Assembly: GCA_946811695.1 (NCBI GenBank)
Contig: OX328132.1
Coordinates: 122,090,235-122,154,234, forward strand
From: Gonocerus acuteangulatus
Lineage: Eukaryota; Arthropoda; Insecta; Hemiptera; Coreidae
Length of the DNA stretch: 64,000 nt
Direction of reading: 5' to 3'
The notes beneath the pieces are model-generated. The model saw only the letters and a program-made list of their open reading frames with translations. It made no database searches and was not told the origin of the DNA. Shown piece by piece: positions 10,690 through 21,616 of this stretch. Each line of letters opens with the position of its first letter. Positions within the stretch are counted from its first letter, which is position 1. The translations under genes and the position numbers were made by a program.

Positions 10690-12540
10690 AATTCTGACTT
10701 CTAGTCTATATCTTTTATTTTATTTAAAAAACAGGAAAACCCCTAATGGATGTAAACAATTTTTCCTACACATGGTGGCCCCTCACTTTAGTTGAAGATA
10801 CCTATCTAGGCTCTGATGGAATTATCCAGGTTATCTTGTTATGAATTAGAAACAGACTCTTTAGAAGATCTGTTCAGAAGGTAGTTTATCTAACTACTTG
10901 CTGTTAAATTTCAATTGTTTTTCATTAAAAGATATGATATTTTTAATTGTTTTTTCCACGAGGGGAATAATATTTTCAATTTTAGCATGATTCTGTATCC
11001 AAGCATCCCTTTCAGTGGGCCTCTGGATTATCGAGCTGTAATCCCTACCGTGTCCTACTTGGTTATCTGGTGCAAGTTCTTATTGAAATTTGTGTATGTT
11101 TTATTTTTTGTGTATTTTTCTATTTCTTAAATTAATGTATTTTAGATTAATTATCATCCATAGAAAATGTTTGCCAATACCATTCAACCGCATTAAGCTC
11201 GGGCTCGTAACTATTTATAACCCAATAATTAAATGATGTAATCTGTGATTTTACGTAACCCATAAGGAATTTCGGTACAAAATTTAGGCTGGCAAAATAT
11301 ATTCGATAATTTGATTCGGTTCTCTACCTCTTTAGAGATCAATGCAACTGGACCTTTACCTGTTGAGAAAGTGTAGATGGCTCACTGTAGGCTGCCCTTC
11401 TTGTATAAAGAGCTAACTGTGAAGTGACATGAATCAAAATAATTTATGAAGGAAGCAAGCTTCCAGATTATGTTTCAATTATTAATTTTGTTTAATTTTA
11501 TTTTTATTATACACTCCAAAGAGCATTGTGTACATTCAAAAGCTGAGTTGGTTTCTGGTTATTTCAGATCTAATTGTCTTTATCTTATTTATTTAATATT
11601 TTTTAACATCATTTATCTATATAATGCTAGATTTTTTATTTTTTTATTTTTCAGGAAAAACAGGCCTACTTTAGAAAGAGTTCCTGAAAAGGTAGTAAAA
11701 AAAATGTTGCCCATTCTACTCTGCGAGTTCTATCAAGAGAGACTCGTATTTGTCACTTCGCCTTCAAAATGATGTTCTGATATCAACTTTTAATTGTATA
11801 TAAACCAATGAAATACCAAACCCTCTTGGTAATTATTTAACTAGATGTTCAAACATATTCTCTGTGGCGCTTATGCTTGTAGACTTCCACGGTCCGTGTT
11901 ACTTAATATTGCTGAATATATTAATTGACCTTGTGTGAAGAAACCCTGAGGAACCCGGTAGAATGCTTATCAAAAGTTGGTGGTTATATTGTAAAAAATA
12001 TGCTTTTGAGGGAGGAGTGCTTTCTTTTGGGAAAAGTATCCCCCCTCCCGCCCTAGGAGCTCGGTCTTTCTTTGGTTTATATACAATTATAGTATTATGA
12101 GAGAAATTCGTTTTATTATTGTTTTGTATCCTAAAATATTTTTAGTACAAAATTAAGTACTTTTCAAATAGTTCATTTTACGTTTTATAAATGTTTGTCG
12201 GTTTTTAATTTTTTTAAAAGGTTTATGAATGTTATTTCCTAGTTTTATATTATTGTACAATTTAATACTATTATATTATTTAATACTATGTATTTGGCTA
12301 CTTGAAATAGAGAAATATTCAGATTTTTACAACAACAAAAAAATTAGTTTTTTTTAAAAATATGTTTTTAAGATATTTTAAACACTTGGAATGTTTGTTC
12401 ATTCACTTGCCTACGAAGAAGATTCAGTAAGCATATTGATTTTTTTTTTTTTTTTCCACTTCTCCACTGTGTTCCACTGACATCACCCTATTTTAAGTTT
12501 TTCTGATTTACGTCCTTGAGGTTTCCATTCCTATTGGCTC
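10690..12540 (+). repeat. Segmental duplication, copy 2 (partner 2690-6360)
   Basis: This block carries the same series of matching segments as copy 1, including the terminal exon and the 3'-flanking TAAACCAATGAAA. It lacks the retrotransposon and most of the foldback that interrupt copy 1. The last matching piece is at about 12365-12540. Confidence 0.8.
11655..11772 (+). CDS. Terminal exon of an HP1-like chromo shadow domain gene (copy 2)
   Basis: The acceptor TTTATTTTTCAG ends at 11654. The first base completes the TGG codon begun in the exon at 6846-6949, and 38 further codons run to TGA at 11770. The protein reads WKNRPTLERVPEKVVKKMLP and ILLCEFYQERLVF, which aligns with copy 1 and with the end of the HP1 chromo shadow domain (consensus FYEERLTW). 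The position of the conserved peptide-binding tryptophan is phenylalanine here, whereas copy 1 keeps tryptophan. The residue corresponding to the isoleucine used in HP1 dimerisation is cysteine in both copies. The frame is intact although the non-coding flanks of the two copies have diverged strongly, which suggests selection on the protein. A TAA-rich 3' flank follows. Confidence 0.75.
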
Positions 12541-12661
12541 TTAAGGTCCATATTTTGCTTTGTTTATACCTACTTTTATTTAAAGGAAGGAATTTATTTA
12601 TATATCCAAACAGTTTTTTTTTTCCTGAAAAATGTATTTTTCATTAGCTCTAATTCCACGA
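12061..12661. other. AT-rich DNA with the end of the duplication
   Basis: Only the duplicated block at about 12365-12540 is recognised; the rest holds no feature I can name. Confidence 0.45.
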
Positions 12662-13738
12662 TTATTCATCTCCTCCCATAGCGTCCTTTAGCTGAATCAT
12701 TCCACTCGGCTCTATGAATCTGATTACTTTAATTTTATTTCTCACTGTTTCCTGATAGATCTCCTTCATTAATTCTATTTCTAATGCATAATGATCCGAG
12801 TAGCCTGTGGAATTTACCCTGCTTTGTACATTATCCTGCAAGTTGGACACTAAAAGATCTAATAAAGTCCCACCATTATTAACGACTCTTGTTGGTTTAT
12901 CCACTAGGTTTATTTTATTAAATCTTTGAAACACTCCCATTAATTTCTGTTTTCTTGCAAAATGTTCCTGGAAGTAGGGGTTAAGGGCAGAATGGTTGCA
13001 GGAAACAGATATTTCTATGCCCTGCAAAAAGATCTCCAATATAAAAGCCTCTCCAGGAAAGCAAAGATTTTATTATGTAAATCTGTAATGAGACCAGTTG
13101 TTGTTTACGACAACAAAACGTGGACTCTGACCAAAGAAATGAGGAGAGGTCTGCTGGCCTGGGAAAGAAGAGTCCTAAGAAAGATTTTTGGAGCCGTAAG
13201 AGAGCAGCACAGGTGGAGGGTCAGAAGCAATGCCAAACTTACAGAACTGTATGGCGAGCCTGACATCCTCTATGTCATCAAGAAAGGTAGACTACGGTGG
13301 ATAGGGCATGTGGAGAGAATGGAACTCTGTATACTGCCTAAATTGATGCTGAATAGTGCACCTGGGGGCAAAAGAAAGAGAGGCAGACCAAGACAGGTGG
13401 CTTGATGACATGGAGGAGGACTTGCAGACGCTAGGGATCCGAAATTGGTGGAACCTAGCAGCAAATCGTGTGGCATGGAACAGGATGGTGGCAGAGGCCC
13501 AGGTCCTGTAAGGACTGTAGCGCCCAACTGTAAGTAAAACTTTTTCCAATAAATTAACATTTAAATATCCAGTCAAAATAATTCCCAAATTTTTATCCTT
13601 AAATATGTTCATTGAAACAACTTCCAATTTATTTAAAAAGTTATCAAAATCCCCTTTCTCTGATCTGTAAATTGTTAATACAGACATTTTATTTTTTCTA
13701 TTTGTTTTATTTTGAATTTCGGCAAAGCTCAACTCCAT
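12662..13738 (-). pseudogene. Non-LTR retrotransposon endonuclease (APE type), split by another retroelement
   Basis: Read on the minus strand, 13738-13556 gives MSVLTIYRSEKGDFDNFLNK and then LGIILTGYLNVNLLE. This is the middle of an apurinic-type endonuclease, where family members have IYRPP and GDFNVN. The reading continues on the far side of an insertion at 12962-12662 with KINLVDKPTRV, LLDLLVSN and YSDHYALEIEL, the SDHY being the catalytic histidine motif. Between the halves lies the plus-strand reverse-transcriptase tail at 12963-13545. GYLN in place of GDFN suggests that the nuclease is inactive. Confidence 0.75.
12963..13545 (+). pseudogene. Reverse-transcriptase C-terminus of another non-LTR retrotransposon, nested
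   Basis: The frame from 12962 to 13405 reads AGNRYFYALQKDL, RPVVVYDNKTWTLTKE, WERRVLRKIFG and RLRWIGHVERM. These are well-known landmarks of the C-terminal region of arthropod non-LTR reverse transcriptases. After a +1 shift near 13395 the tail RWLDDMEEDL, WNRMVAEAQVL runs to a stop near 13510. Only the last part of the protein is present. The piece interrupts the minus-strand endonuclease described at 12662-13738, so it inserted later. Confidence 0.85.
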
Positions 13739-13739
13739 A

Positions 13740-14599
13740 TCATCATTTTCTCTAGATTATCATGGGGTTTCTCTAGATTTAACATAAAAGTTTCTAAAAA
13801 TTTACTTTTTATCCAAATGCATGAACCTTCGTGTTGTCCCTGCTCTCGACAAAAACTTGAAATTAATAAAAGTAACTTGAGAAGCATCAAGTTTGGACTT
13901 GTGCACAGTATTTCTTGTGTATTGTGGAGAAGCCAGTTTTTCGAAGCATTTTGCAGGACTTCTGTGTCAAACTACGGAATGGTTAAAAATAAAATAAGCA
14001 CAGAAGTTATAGAAAAAGTTTTGACTCAAAATAACATTAAGAAATTGACTAATGAGCTGATAATGAATCTAAAAATGATGATCTATAACATAAATGGTAA
14101 TAATCGAATGAAAGATGTTAATAAAAATAATCAATTGTGAACATCAATTTTGAAATAAAATAACAATTCTTTGTAAATATTAAAGACAAAATGGAATAGA
14201 AATATTTGCAAAACTAAATCGGCCCCCAAGGAAGAGAATAAAACAAAATTACAGAAAAAATTTGGACAGATGCAGAAAAAACATGAATGACCAGGAATAA
14301 TTCCATGGCAAAAAATAAAATAAGTAGTAGTTTAACATTTTTCAATAAAAAAATTTTACTTTAGGATAACATAAATTTGATAAAAACAATATTTAAAATT
14401 AGTATAAATTTAATAATCATATTAGTTTAGCCTAAAATAAATAAAATAGAAATAATATTTAAAATTACTATAAATTGAATAATAATAAATAAAAATGAAA
14501 AGAAACCAAATAAAAATCATGTGATGAAATAAGTTCTCAAAATTTAAAGGAAAAATAACACTAGCCAACTGTTCTAAATTTCAAAATATTCATATACAT
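13740..14599. other. AT-rich DNA, no gene recognised
   Basis: A 142-codon frame at 13712-14140 on the plus strand has no recognisable domain, starts inside the complement of the endonuclease relic and is biased to AT-rich codons. I take it as chance. Confidence 0.45.
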
Positions 14600-14608
14600 C
14601 CGAAATAA

Positions 14609-14668
<60 letters not shown>

Positions 14669-14843
14669 GGCGCATCTACACCTAGGTCATTAGCGCCGAC
14701 GTCCAGGGTGCAGCGAGGAATTTTACCAGCGAGCCGTGGGATGATAAAATTCCTGCCGGAGGTTGGGAATCGAACCCACCATCTCCCGCTTATGAATCCA
14801 AGGCGCTAGCCATTAGACCACGGGAGACCCCCCGAAATAATAC
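14600..14843 (-). mobile_element. Intact tRNA-derived SINE (SINE-A) with 12-bp target-site duplications
   Basis: The element occupies 14612-14831 on the minus strand. Perfect direct repeats CCGAAATAATAC flank it (14600-14611 and 14832-14843). Its 5' head is tRNA-like, with an A box in TGGTCTAATGGCTAGCGCC and a B box GGTTCGATTCC. The body ends GCGCTAATGACCTAGG, then GTAGATGCGCCGT, followed by about 55 A (the T run 14612-14666). Fragments of the same 3' end occur at 1214-1264, 18187-18283, 42330-42372 and 54242-54310. It is transcribable by RNA polymerase III in principle and depends on a LINE for movement. Confidence 0.9.
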
Positions 14844-14884
14844 TGTTACTATTTTAAACATGAGTGCAATATGTAGTCATATTT

Positions 14885-15258
14885 TCAACATGAAATGAAA
14901 TAGCCTTTATTATACAAACAAAAAATAAAATAAACAAATAAACATCTCTGATATTTTCCTATAAAATCAAACTCATAACTAATTATTTACATGTTTCTAA
15001 AAACTTTTTTTTTTTTTAAATAACTGATTAATAATTTTTTGCCTCTTTTGAGGAGTAATGGTCTACACTTTCCAGGGAGACCAGCCTTAACGGGAAGCGT
15101 GGTTTTGTGAGTTCCTTCCATGTTTCCCACCAGAGTTTCTTGTCCCGTGCTTTTCTCCACCATGTCGGTCCTGCTGTCTTCTTGAAAGAATCACTCCACC
15201 TCTTGACTTGTCTGCCCCTACCTCGAGTACATTCGAATCGAGTCCATTCAGTCACATT
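14885..15258 (-). pseudogene. 3' end of a non-LTR reverse transcriptase gene
   Basis: On the minus strand the frame 15255-15028 reads RGRGRQVKRWSDSFKKTAG and WWRKARDKKLWWETW. This matches the usual last 60 residues of arthropod non-LTR reverse transcriptases (GRP, RW.DD, AG..W.R.A.D...W). An AATAAA signal lies downstream near 14905 on this strand. All upstream parts are missing. Confidence 0.75.
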
Positions 15259-15259
15259 T

Positions 15260-15985
15260 TCAACATAAATGGGTTCAATTTGAATAATGTACGGGATGAA
15301 AGTTCAAAAGCATGGGGGAAAATATAAAAATAAAAGAATATTTGTAAACAGATATATTTTAGAATCTTTAGTATATTAGGAAAAAATATTAAATTTATGG
15401 AAATATATCATACTAATTCTTAGTAATATAAAATCCTAACTTAACCAAAATTTCCTAAATCTAAAATCAAGAAGGCGTCTCCACTCGGGTAGATAGTCAG
15501 TTTTTTGCTAGATAGGAAAAAGTCTGCTCCTAATAGTCCAGTCTTCTAAGACACCGAGATCGCAAAAAAAAATGCGTAAAGCTGATTTTTTGGGGTGCTG
15601 TTTGGGACCACCCGAATAGTGTGTACCAAATGTGTCAGCTTCGAAAGACCTGTGCTAACTGCGCACCAGTCGAAATACATTGAAATTTTTGGATATTTTT
15701 TTGTTCTTTGCTTCTAGCTCCAAACCCGTGCGTCATACAACAATTTGTATTCTTTGCTTTTTAAAAGGAGATAAAATTTCAAAACTTGTGGCGCTAAAAC
15801 AAACTCTTTAGGCAGAATAACATCCGAGATACGGCTCTTCAAAGTTTGGCTGCTTTTCCAAAAAAGTGCAAATTTTAACTATCAGGCGTGTTTGGAGGGA
15901 TATGCAGGCCGGAATAATCATCTTACTAAATACTCCTGAGAATAAACGTTATAGTAAATTTTATTAGCTTCAATAGATGCGCAAT
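15260..15985. other. Unassigned DNA upstream of the pseudogene
   Basis: It includes the 15428-15520 block shared with 1786-1875. The segment 15560-15985 may be upstream exon sequence of the relic below, but I cannot follow a frame. Confidence 0.35.
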
Positions 15986-16510
15986 TGGGAGTCTATAGAC
16001 CTAGTAGACTTCTAATGGTGGATTTGCGGTGACCTGAAAGTTATTGATATCTTAATGGGACTTCAATGAGGTTTCTAAGTACTGTTGTTTTTTAAATCCT
16101 TATGTGGCAGCAGGGACAGAAGAAAACCATATGGCCCTTGAGGAAGTCTTACACACCTGGAGAGAAAAATGTGTTGAATTAACTATTGGGCGATCTAAAG
16201 AATGCTTTTATTCCCCTCTACAGATAAAATTGGGTTTAATGAAACATTTCACAAAAGGAATGAAATGTGAGGAATCAGGTTTCAAGTATTTGTCCGAAAT
16301 TCACCCCCTTCTTAGCAAGGCCAAGATAAAAGGAGGCGTTTTCACTCGACCAGACATTAGGAAAGTGATCCGTGACCCGGAATTTGAAAAGAGGCTAAAT
16401 CAAAAACGCAGCATGGAAAGCATTTGTGAAGAATGTTAATGGATTTCTGGAAAACAGGAAGGAAGAGAATTGCAAAACTTTAGTAATTTGAAGACTCATT
16501 GTACCAAAAT
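15986..16510 (+). pseudogene. Relic of an uncharacterised multicopy arthropod protein
   Basis: At about 16035 the frame reads DLKVIDILMGLQ, and after a stop and a shift GFSKYCCF-like residues appear. From 16104 to 16439 there is an open stretch containing FYSPLQIKLGLMKHF, GFKYLSEIHP, IKGGVFTRPDIRKVI and DPEF. After a frameshift near 16420, AWKAFVKNVNGFLENRKEEN follows. I recognise this series (LHIKLGLMKQFVKAL, GVFxGPQIRxL, AWxxFxxVxxxFLGN) as a widespread, repeated and unnamed protein family of arthropods and other invertebrates, probably encoded by a transposon. Several stops and shifts show it is dead. No function can be given. Confidence 0.6.
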
Positions 16511-16604
16511 TATGCTAAATTGTATTTTTATTCTTCTGGTGAGTATATTGGCATACTATCCTGATATCAGTATGGTAAAAGTACCTAATCAATAGAGAGA
16601 AAAC

Positions 16605-16680
16605 TTTATTTAAAACGAAATAAAATGGGCTACCCAATTAAATTGGGTTGCTAGGTACACAGCGTGCTTATCATCCATTC
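16605..16680. repeat. Short hairpin repeat shared with the palindrome at 51915-52262
   Basis: The hairpin CCCAATTAAATTGGG, followed by TTGCTAGGTACACAGCGTGC, matches the end of the palindrome arm near 52228-52262 (CCCAAATATATTGGG then TTGCTAAACTCACAGCGTAC). Confidence 0.6.
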
Positions 16681-16689
16681 GGAAATAGG

Positions 16690-17429
16690 GTTAATTTTCA
16701 GGCTGAAGATGTAAGGATTTCGAAATGAGGAATAGAGAATAAAGAAGATGGAGACGAAAGAAGGAGATATTGATGGATGAGAAGGAATTGATAGAATTGA
16801 AATTAAAGTCTAAAGTATTTAAAGAGACGTATTTAAAGAGAGTGAATGGATGATAAGCACTCAGTGACCATAGATATGATTGGCAATTATTCCCAGTGTG
16901 TCCACTACACACTAAAACATACACTTTTTTCCTAATTTGCTGTGGTTCCCCTTTTTTATATGACCATTGGTCATTTTTGGATTCAGTACCAAAAAATACT
17001 TAAGAATAACCAGTTTTTGTTCGTGTTGTATAAAAAAACAATTTTTTTTTGTTGGCCAGTGTTGTAATAAATTCATTTTCTTTATTGGGTGGAGTATGGA
17101 AAAAGGTTTGGCAGATATTGATATAAACAGGACAGTAGATCACGAGGATACCCGTGACAGTATTTGATCGATAATCATCTTGATATTCTTCAAGCTAAAC
17201 AAGCAAATTTTACACGTGCTGGTGGTTCAATTTGGAGATTCCTTCCCAGCAAATTACCCATTTAATTATGAAACTTAAGGCAAGGAGTAGAGAAGACTTT
17301 GATAATCCCTTCAATTCATTAAGGTGAAAGGGTAAGGAAGAGGGAAGTAAGTTTCAGGAGAAAGGAGGGGGTGAAGATAGGGGTTTAAACATTACAATTA
17401 ATCCCCTCTCCTTCAAATAAGCTACCGGT
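16690..17429. other. No feature recognised
   Basis: Purine-rich on part of the plus strand, with several unremarkable short frames. Confidence 0.45.
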
Positions 17430-17814
17430 ACAAATAGCTCTTACACATAGCCTTACAATTGTCCTTAGTCACATCCTTACACATTGCCTTATAAATAGCC
17501 TTACACATAGTCATATACATAGCCTTACAATTATTCTAACACTCATCCGTATACATTACCTTATAAACAGCCTAGCAATTACTCTTACATACAACCGTCC
17601 ACATTGCCTTGTATATAGCCATACACATAACCTTGCAATTATTCTTAGATTCAGCTTACACTTCGCTTTATAAATAGTCTTATACATAGCCTTGCAGTTA
17701 TTCTTAGACTCAGCTTACAAATTGCCTTATAAATAGCCTTACACATAGCCTTGCAATTATTCTTAGACTATGTCGCACACATTGCCTTTTAGATAGCCTT
17801 ACACTTATCCTTAA
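17430..17814. repeat. Irregular satellite of CCTTACA(C/A)ATAG phrases
   Basis: Phrases such as TAGCCTTACACATAG, CCTTACAATTATTCTTAGAC and TTGCCTTATAAATAG recur in larger units of roughly 80-90 bp. The array resumes at 18995-19192 and 19552-19590, so it has been cut by three insertions (17815-18638, 18653-18994, 19193-19551). Confidence 0.8.
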
Positions 17815-18638
17815 GGTGCGTTTACACCTGAAACTTCTTGCAGGATATATATGTGTCGGAGAGATATTCTCTTGCAAGTTTACATACTGAGGGAAATAGC
17901 TAGACATTTATGTCATGGATATGTGTACGAAAGGATTTCTTGAAATTTGCGATAAATGTACGGCCCGTTTACATTCATACACAAGCGTCCTGTGTAGTCC
18001 ATTCTGCTTGCAATGAAGAAAGTATGTAAACGCTAAATCGCGGTCTGTGTAATTATTAAATAAATGTTGGAAATAAAAAAAAAAAAAAAACGTTCTGCAT
18101 GGGTTCGAGAATGGATTTTGAGACGGAAAGAATTAGGTGTCTTCAGTCAATTAATGTCTGTGCTCAGTATCGAGGATCCAGCATATTTTTTTTTATTATT
18201 ATTATTTTTTTTATTTTATTATTATTTTTTTTTAAACGGCGCATCGACAAATCTTGGCCATTAGCGCCGATTCGAATTCCAGCGTAGTTTTCGAATTTTT
18301 TAAGAAGGAAACGAGCAGATTTCGAAAAGCTTGCTTGTAAAATAGGTCCTCTTATATTAAAGCAAGATACAAAATTCAGAAAGGCTAGCGTAACAGAATG
18401 ACTAGCTCTAAGTTCGAATTTCAGCATCAGGTGAGTAGGTATTTATTTGATGAAATTCTATTTTATATTATGAAATTTTATTAATATGAACTATGTTTTG
18501 AAACTGTATACTATATTTTTTTTTTTTTTTTAGTCATAATTAATTAATTTATCAGACATAAATTGTTCATAGTTTACATAAGTCTGAATTTCTATCTGAC
18601 ATTAATATCCTGCAATAACTATCAGGTGTAAACGCACC
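17815..18638. mobile_element. DNA-transposon MITE with 17-bp perfect terminal inverted repeats
   Basis: The left end GGTGCGTTTACACCTGA is an exact inverted match of the right end TCAGGTGTAAACGCACC. Imperfect inverted similarity continues inward for about 60 bp, including TTGCAGGATAT on both sides. It interrupts the satellite. Inside is a minus-strand SINE-A tail (18187-18283). No transposase is present. The target-site duplication is not clear. Confidence 0.8.
18187..18283 (-). mobile_element. SINE-A 3' fragment
   Basis: On the minus strand it reads GGCGCTAATGGCC, then GTCGATGCGCCGTT, then an A-rich tail with interspersed AAT units. It is nested in the MITE at 17815-18638. Confidence 0.7.
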
Positions 18639-18652
18639 CCTAGACACATCCG

Positions 18653-18994
18653 CACAGTGGGGCCAAACGACTTTTCGTGTTTTAAAAAAGGCTACAGCCT
18701 CCAAATCTTACCCTGATCATAATGACTTTTTTTTTTAAAATGAAAGCCAATAAAATTTATAACTTTGTCTGGTCGGAATTTTGTTTTTTGGTTCCCCTGT
18801 TTATTAAATTACGTGTAAATTCATAAACTTTTACAATTGAACATAAAATAATGTTTTATTTTTCATCTAACTTAATATCAGCACTGATATAGTTGAAATT
18901 GAACATTCAAAACCTGATTAGACTTGGAAAAAATCAAAATCTATGTTCAAATTATTCAAAAATCCAGCCTGAAAAGTCGTTTCGCTCCACTGTG
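18653..18994. mobile_element. hAT-like MITE
   Basis: The ends CACAGTGGGGCCAAACGACT and, inverted, CACAGTGGAGCGAAACGACT pair over about 24 bp with two mismatches. CAGTG termini are typical of hAT elements. No coding capacity is seen. A clean 8-bp target duplication is not visible. Confidence 0.65.
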
Positions 18995-19192
18995 AGCCGT
19001 ACGTATAGCAATACGCAAAGCATTACACACAGTCATTAATATACTCTTATACATAGTTTTTTACATACCCCTATTTACATAGTATTATGCAAAGCCTTAC
19101 ACTTATCCTCAGACTCAGCCGTAAGTATAGCAACACAGTCATTAATATACTCTTATACATAGTGTTTTACATACCCCTATATACATTGTCTT
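18995..19192. repeat. Continuation of the irregular satellite
   Basis: Phrases CTTATACATAGT, GCAAAGCCTTACACTTATCC and GTATAGCAA repeat. This is the same family as 17430-17814. Confidence 0.75.
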
Positions 19193-19551
19193 GGGGGCGA
19201 GGTTAGCTCAGTGGTAAAGCACTCGACTAATGAACTGGAGGACCAGGTTCAAAACCCGAACGCGCACTAAAGATTTTTTCTTCTAGTGCTGCCGTTCGAG
19301 GGTTGGATTTGGGGTCCCAGATCGTCTCTAGGCTCACCCAGCCTTTAATTAATTTAATTAATAATGGGTACCTTGGGTGCTAATGACTCTAGCAGTCGAA
19401 GCAGCCAAGGGGAAAATCAGGCGGCCGGAGCATAGTGTTGACCACACTATCTCCCTAGTGTGCCGTATAGTCAAGAATTAGATACCTCTACAGTATCTGC
19501 CCCTCTGGGCCCTTGTGGCCTGTTACGGGACTGATTTTTTTTTTTTTTTTT
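19193..19551 (+). mobile_element. tRNA-derived SINE (SINE-B)
   Basis: The head has an A box TTAGCTCAGTGG (19203-19214) and a B box GGTTCAAAACC (19246-19256), separated as in a tRNA. The body follows (GTGCTGCCGTTCGAGGG-like, TCACCCAGCCTTTAATTAAT, CCCTCTGGGCCCTTGTGGCC) and it ends in a T run. The flanks ATACATTGTCTT and ATACATAGTCTT are a likely target duplication, although the host satellite is itself repetitive. A second copy is at 28068-28367. Confidence 0.85.
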
Positions 19552-19590
19552 ATACATAGTCTTACGCAAAGCCTTACACTTATCCACAGG

Positions 19591-21189
<1,599 letters not shown>

Positions 21190-21616
21190 ACAACGGGAGT
21201 TGTCTATTCTCGCTCTATCACAGTGAATAATGGCCCAATTTTGATGAAATTTGGTACAAAAATCTAATTTGAAAGTTCAAGTTCGTTAATCAGCAAAATC
21301 TGTCCACCGGAATATGTCAGAGAAAACTGGAATTGTACTACCAAGAAATGGGTTTTTCTAAAAAACTTAGAGAACAGCATATGTGTAGAAAGGAGTGAGA
21401 TTGAAATGTGTGGTTGGTGGTGTTGAACTACATTTTTTGTCTACTTTCACCCTCTGGAGTATTGTCATAAACTTGCAATACACCCTGTATATCTACCTAC
21501 TTAAAGGTTTGGATCTATTAACAAATTGCAAGTAAAAAAATCGATACGCTTACATCATATGCTTGTAGGTACTCGTTTTATAGGCTTCTTGGCCTAGGAA
21601 AACGAATTAAACCATT

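Noticed and set aside
13712..14140. 142-codon frame on the plus strand
   Set aside because: No recognisable domain. It begins in the complement of a retrotransposon endonuclease and has AT-driven composition.
14761..14830. tRNA gene on the minus strand
   Set aside because: A and B boxes are present, but the anticodon stem does not pair and the segment is the head of a SINE with poly(A) tail and target duplications.
19193..19268. tRNA gene
   Set aside because: The anticodon loop has the wrong size and the acceptor stem does not pair fully. It is continuous with a 350-bp repeat present twice.
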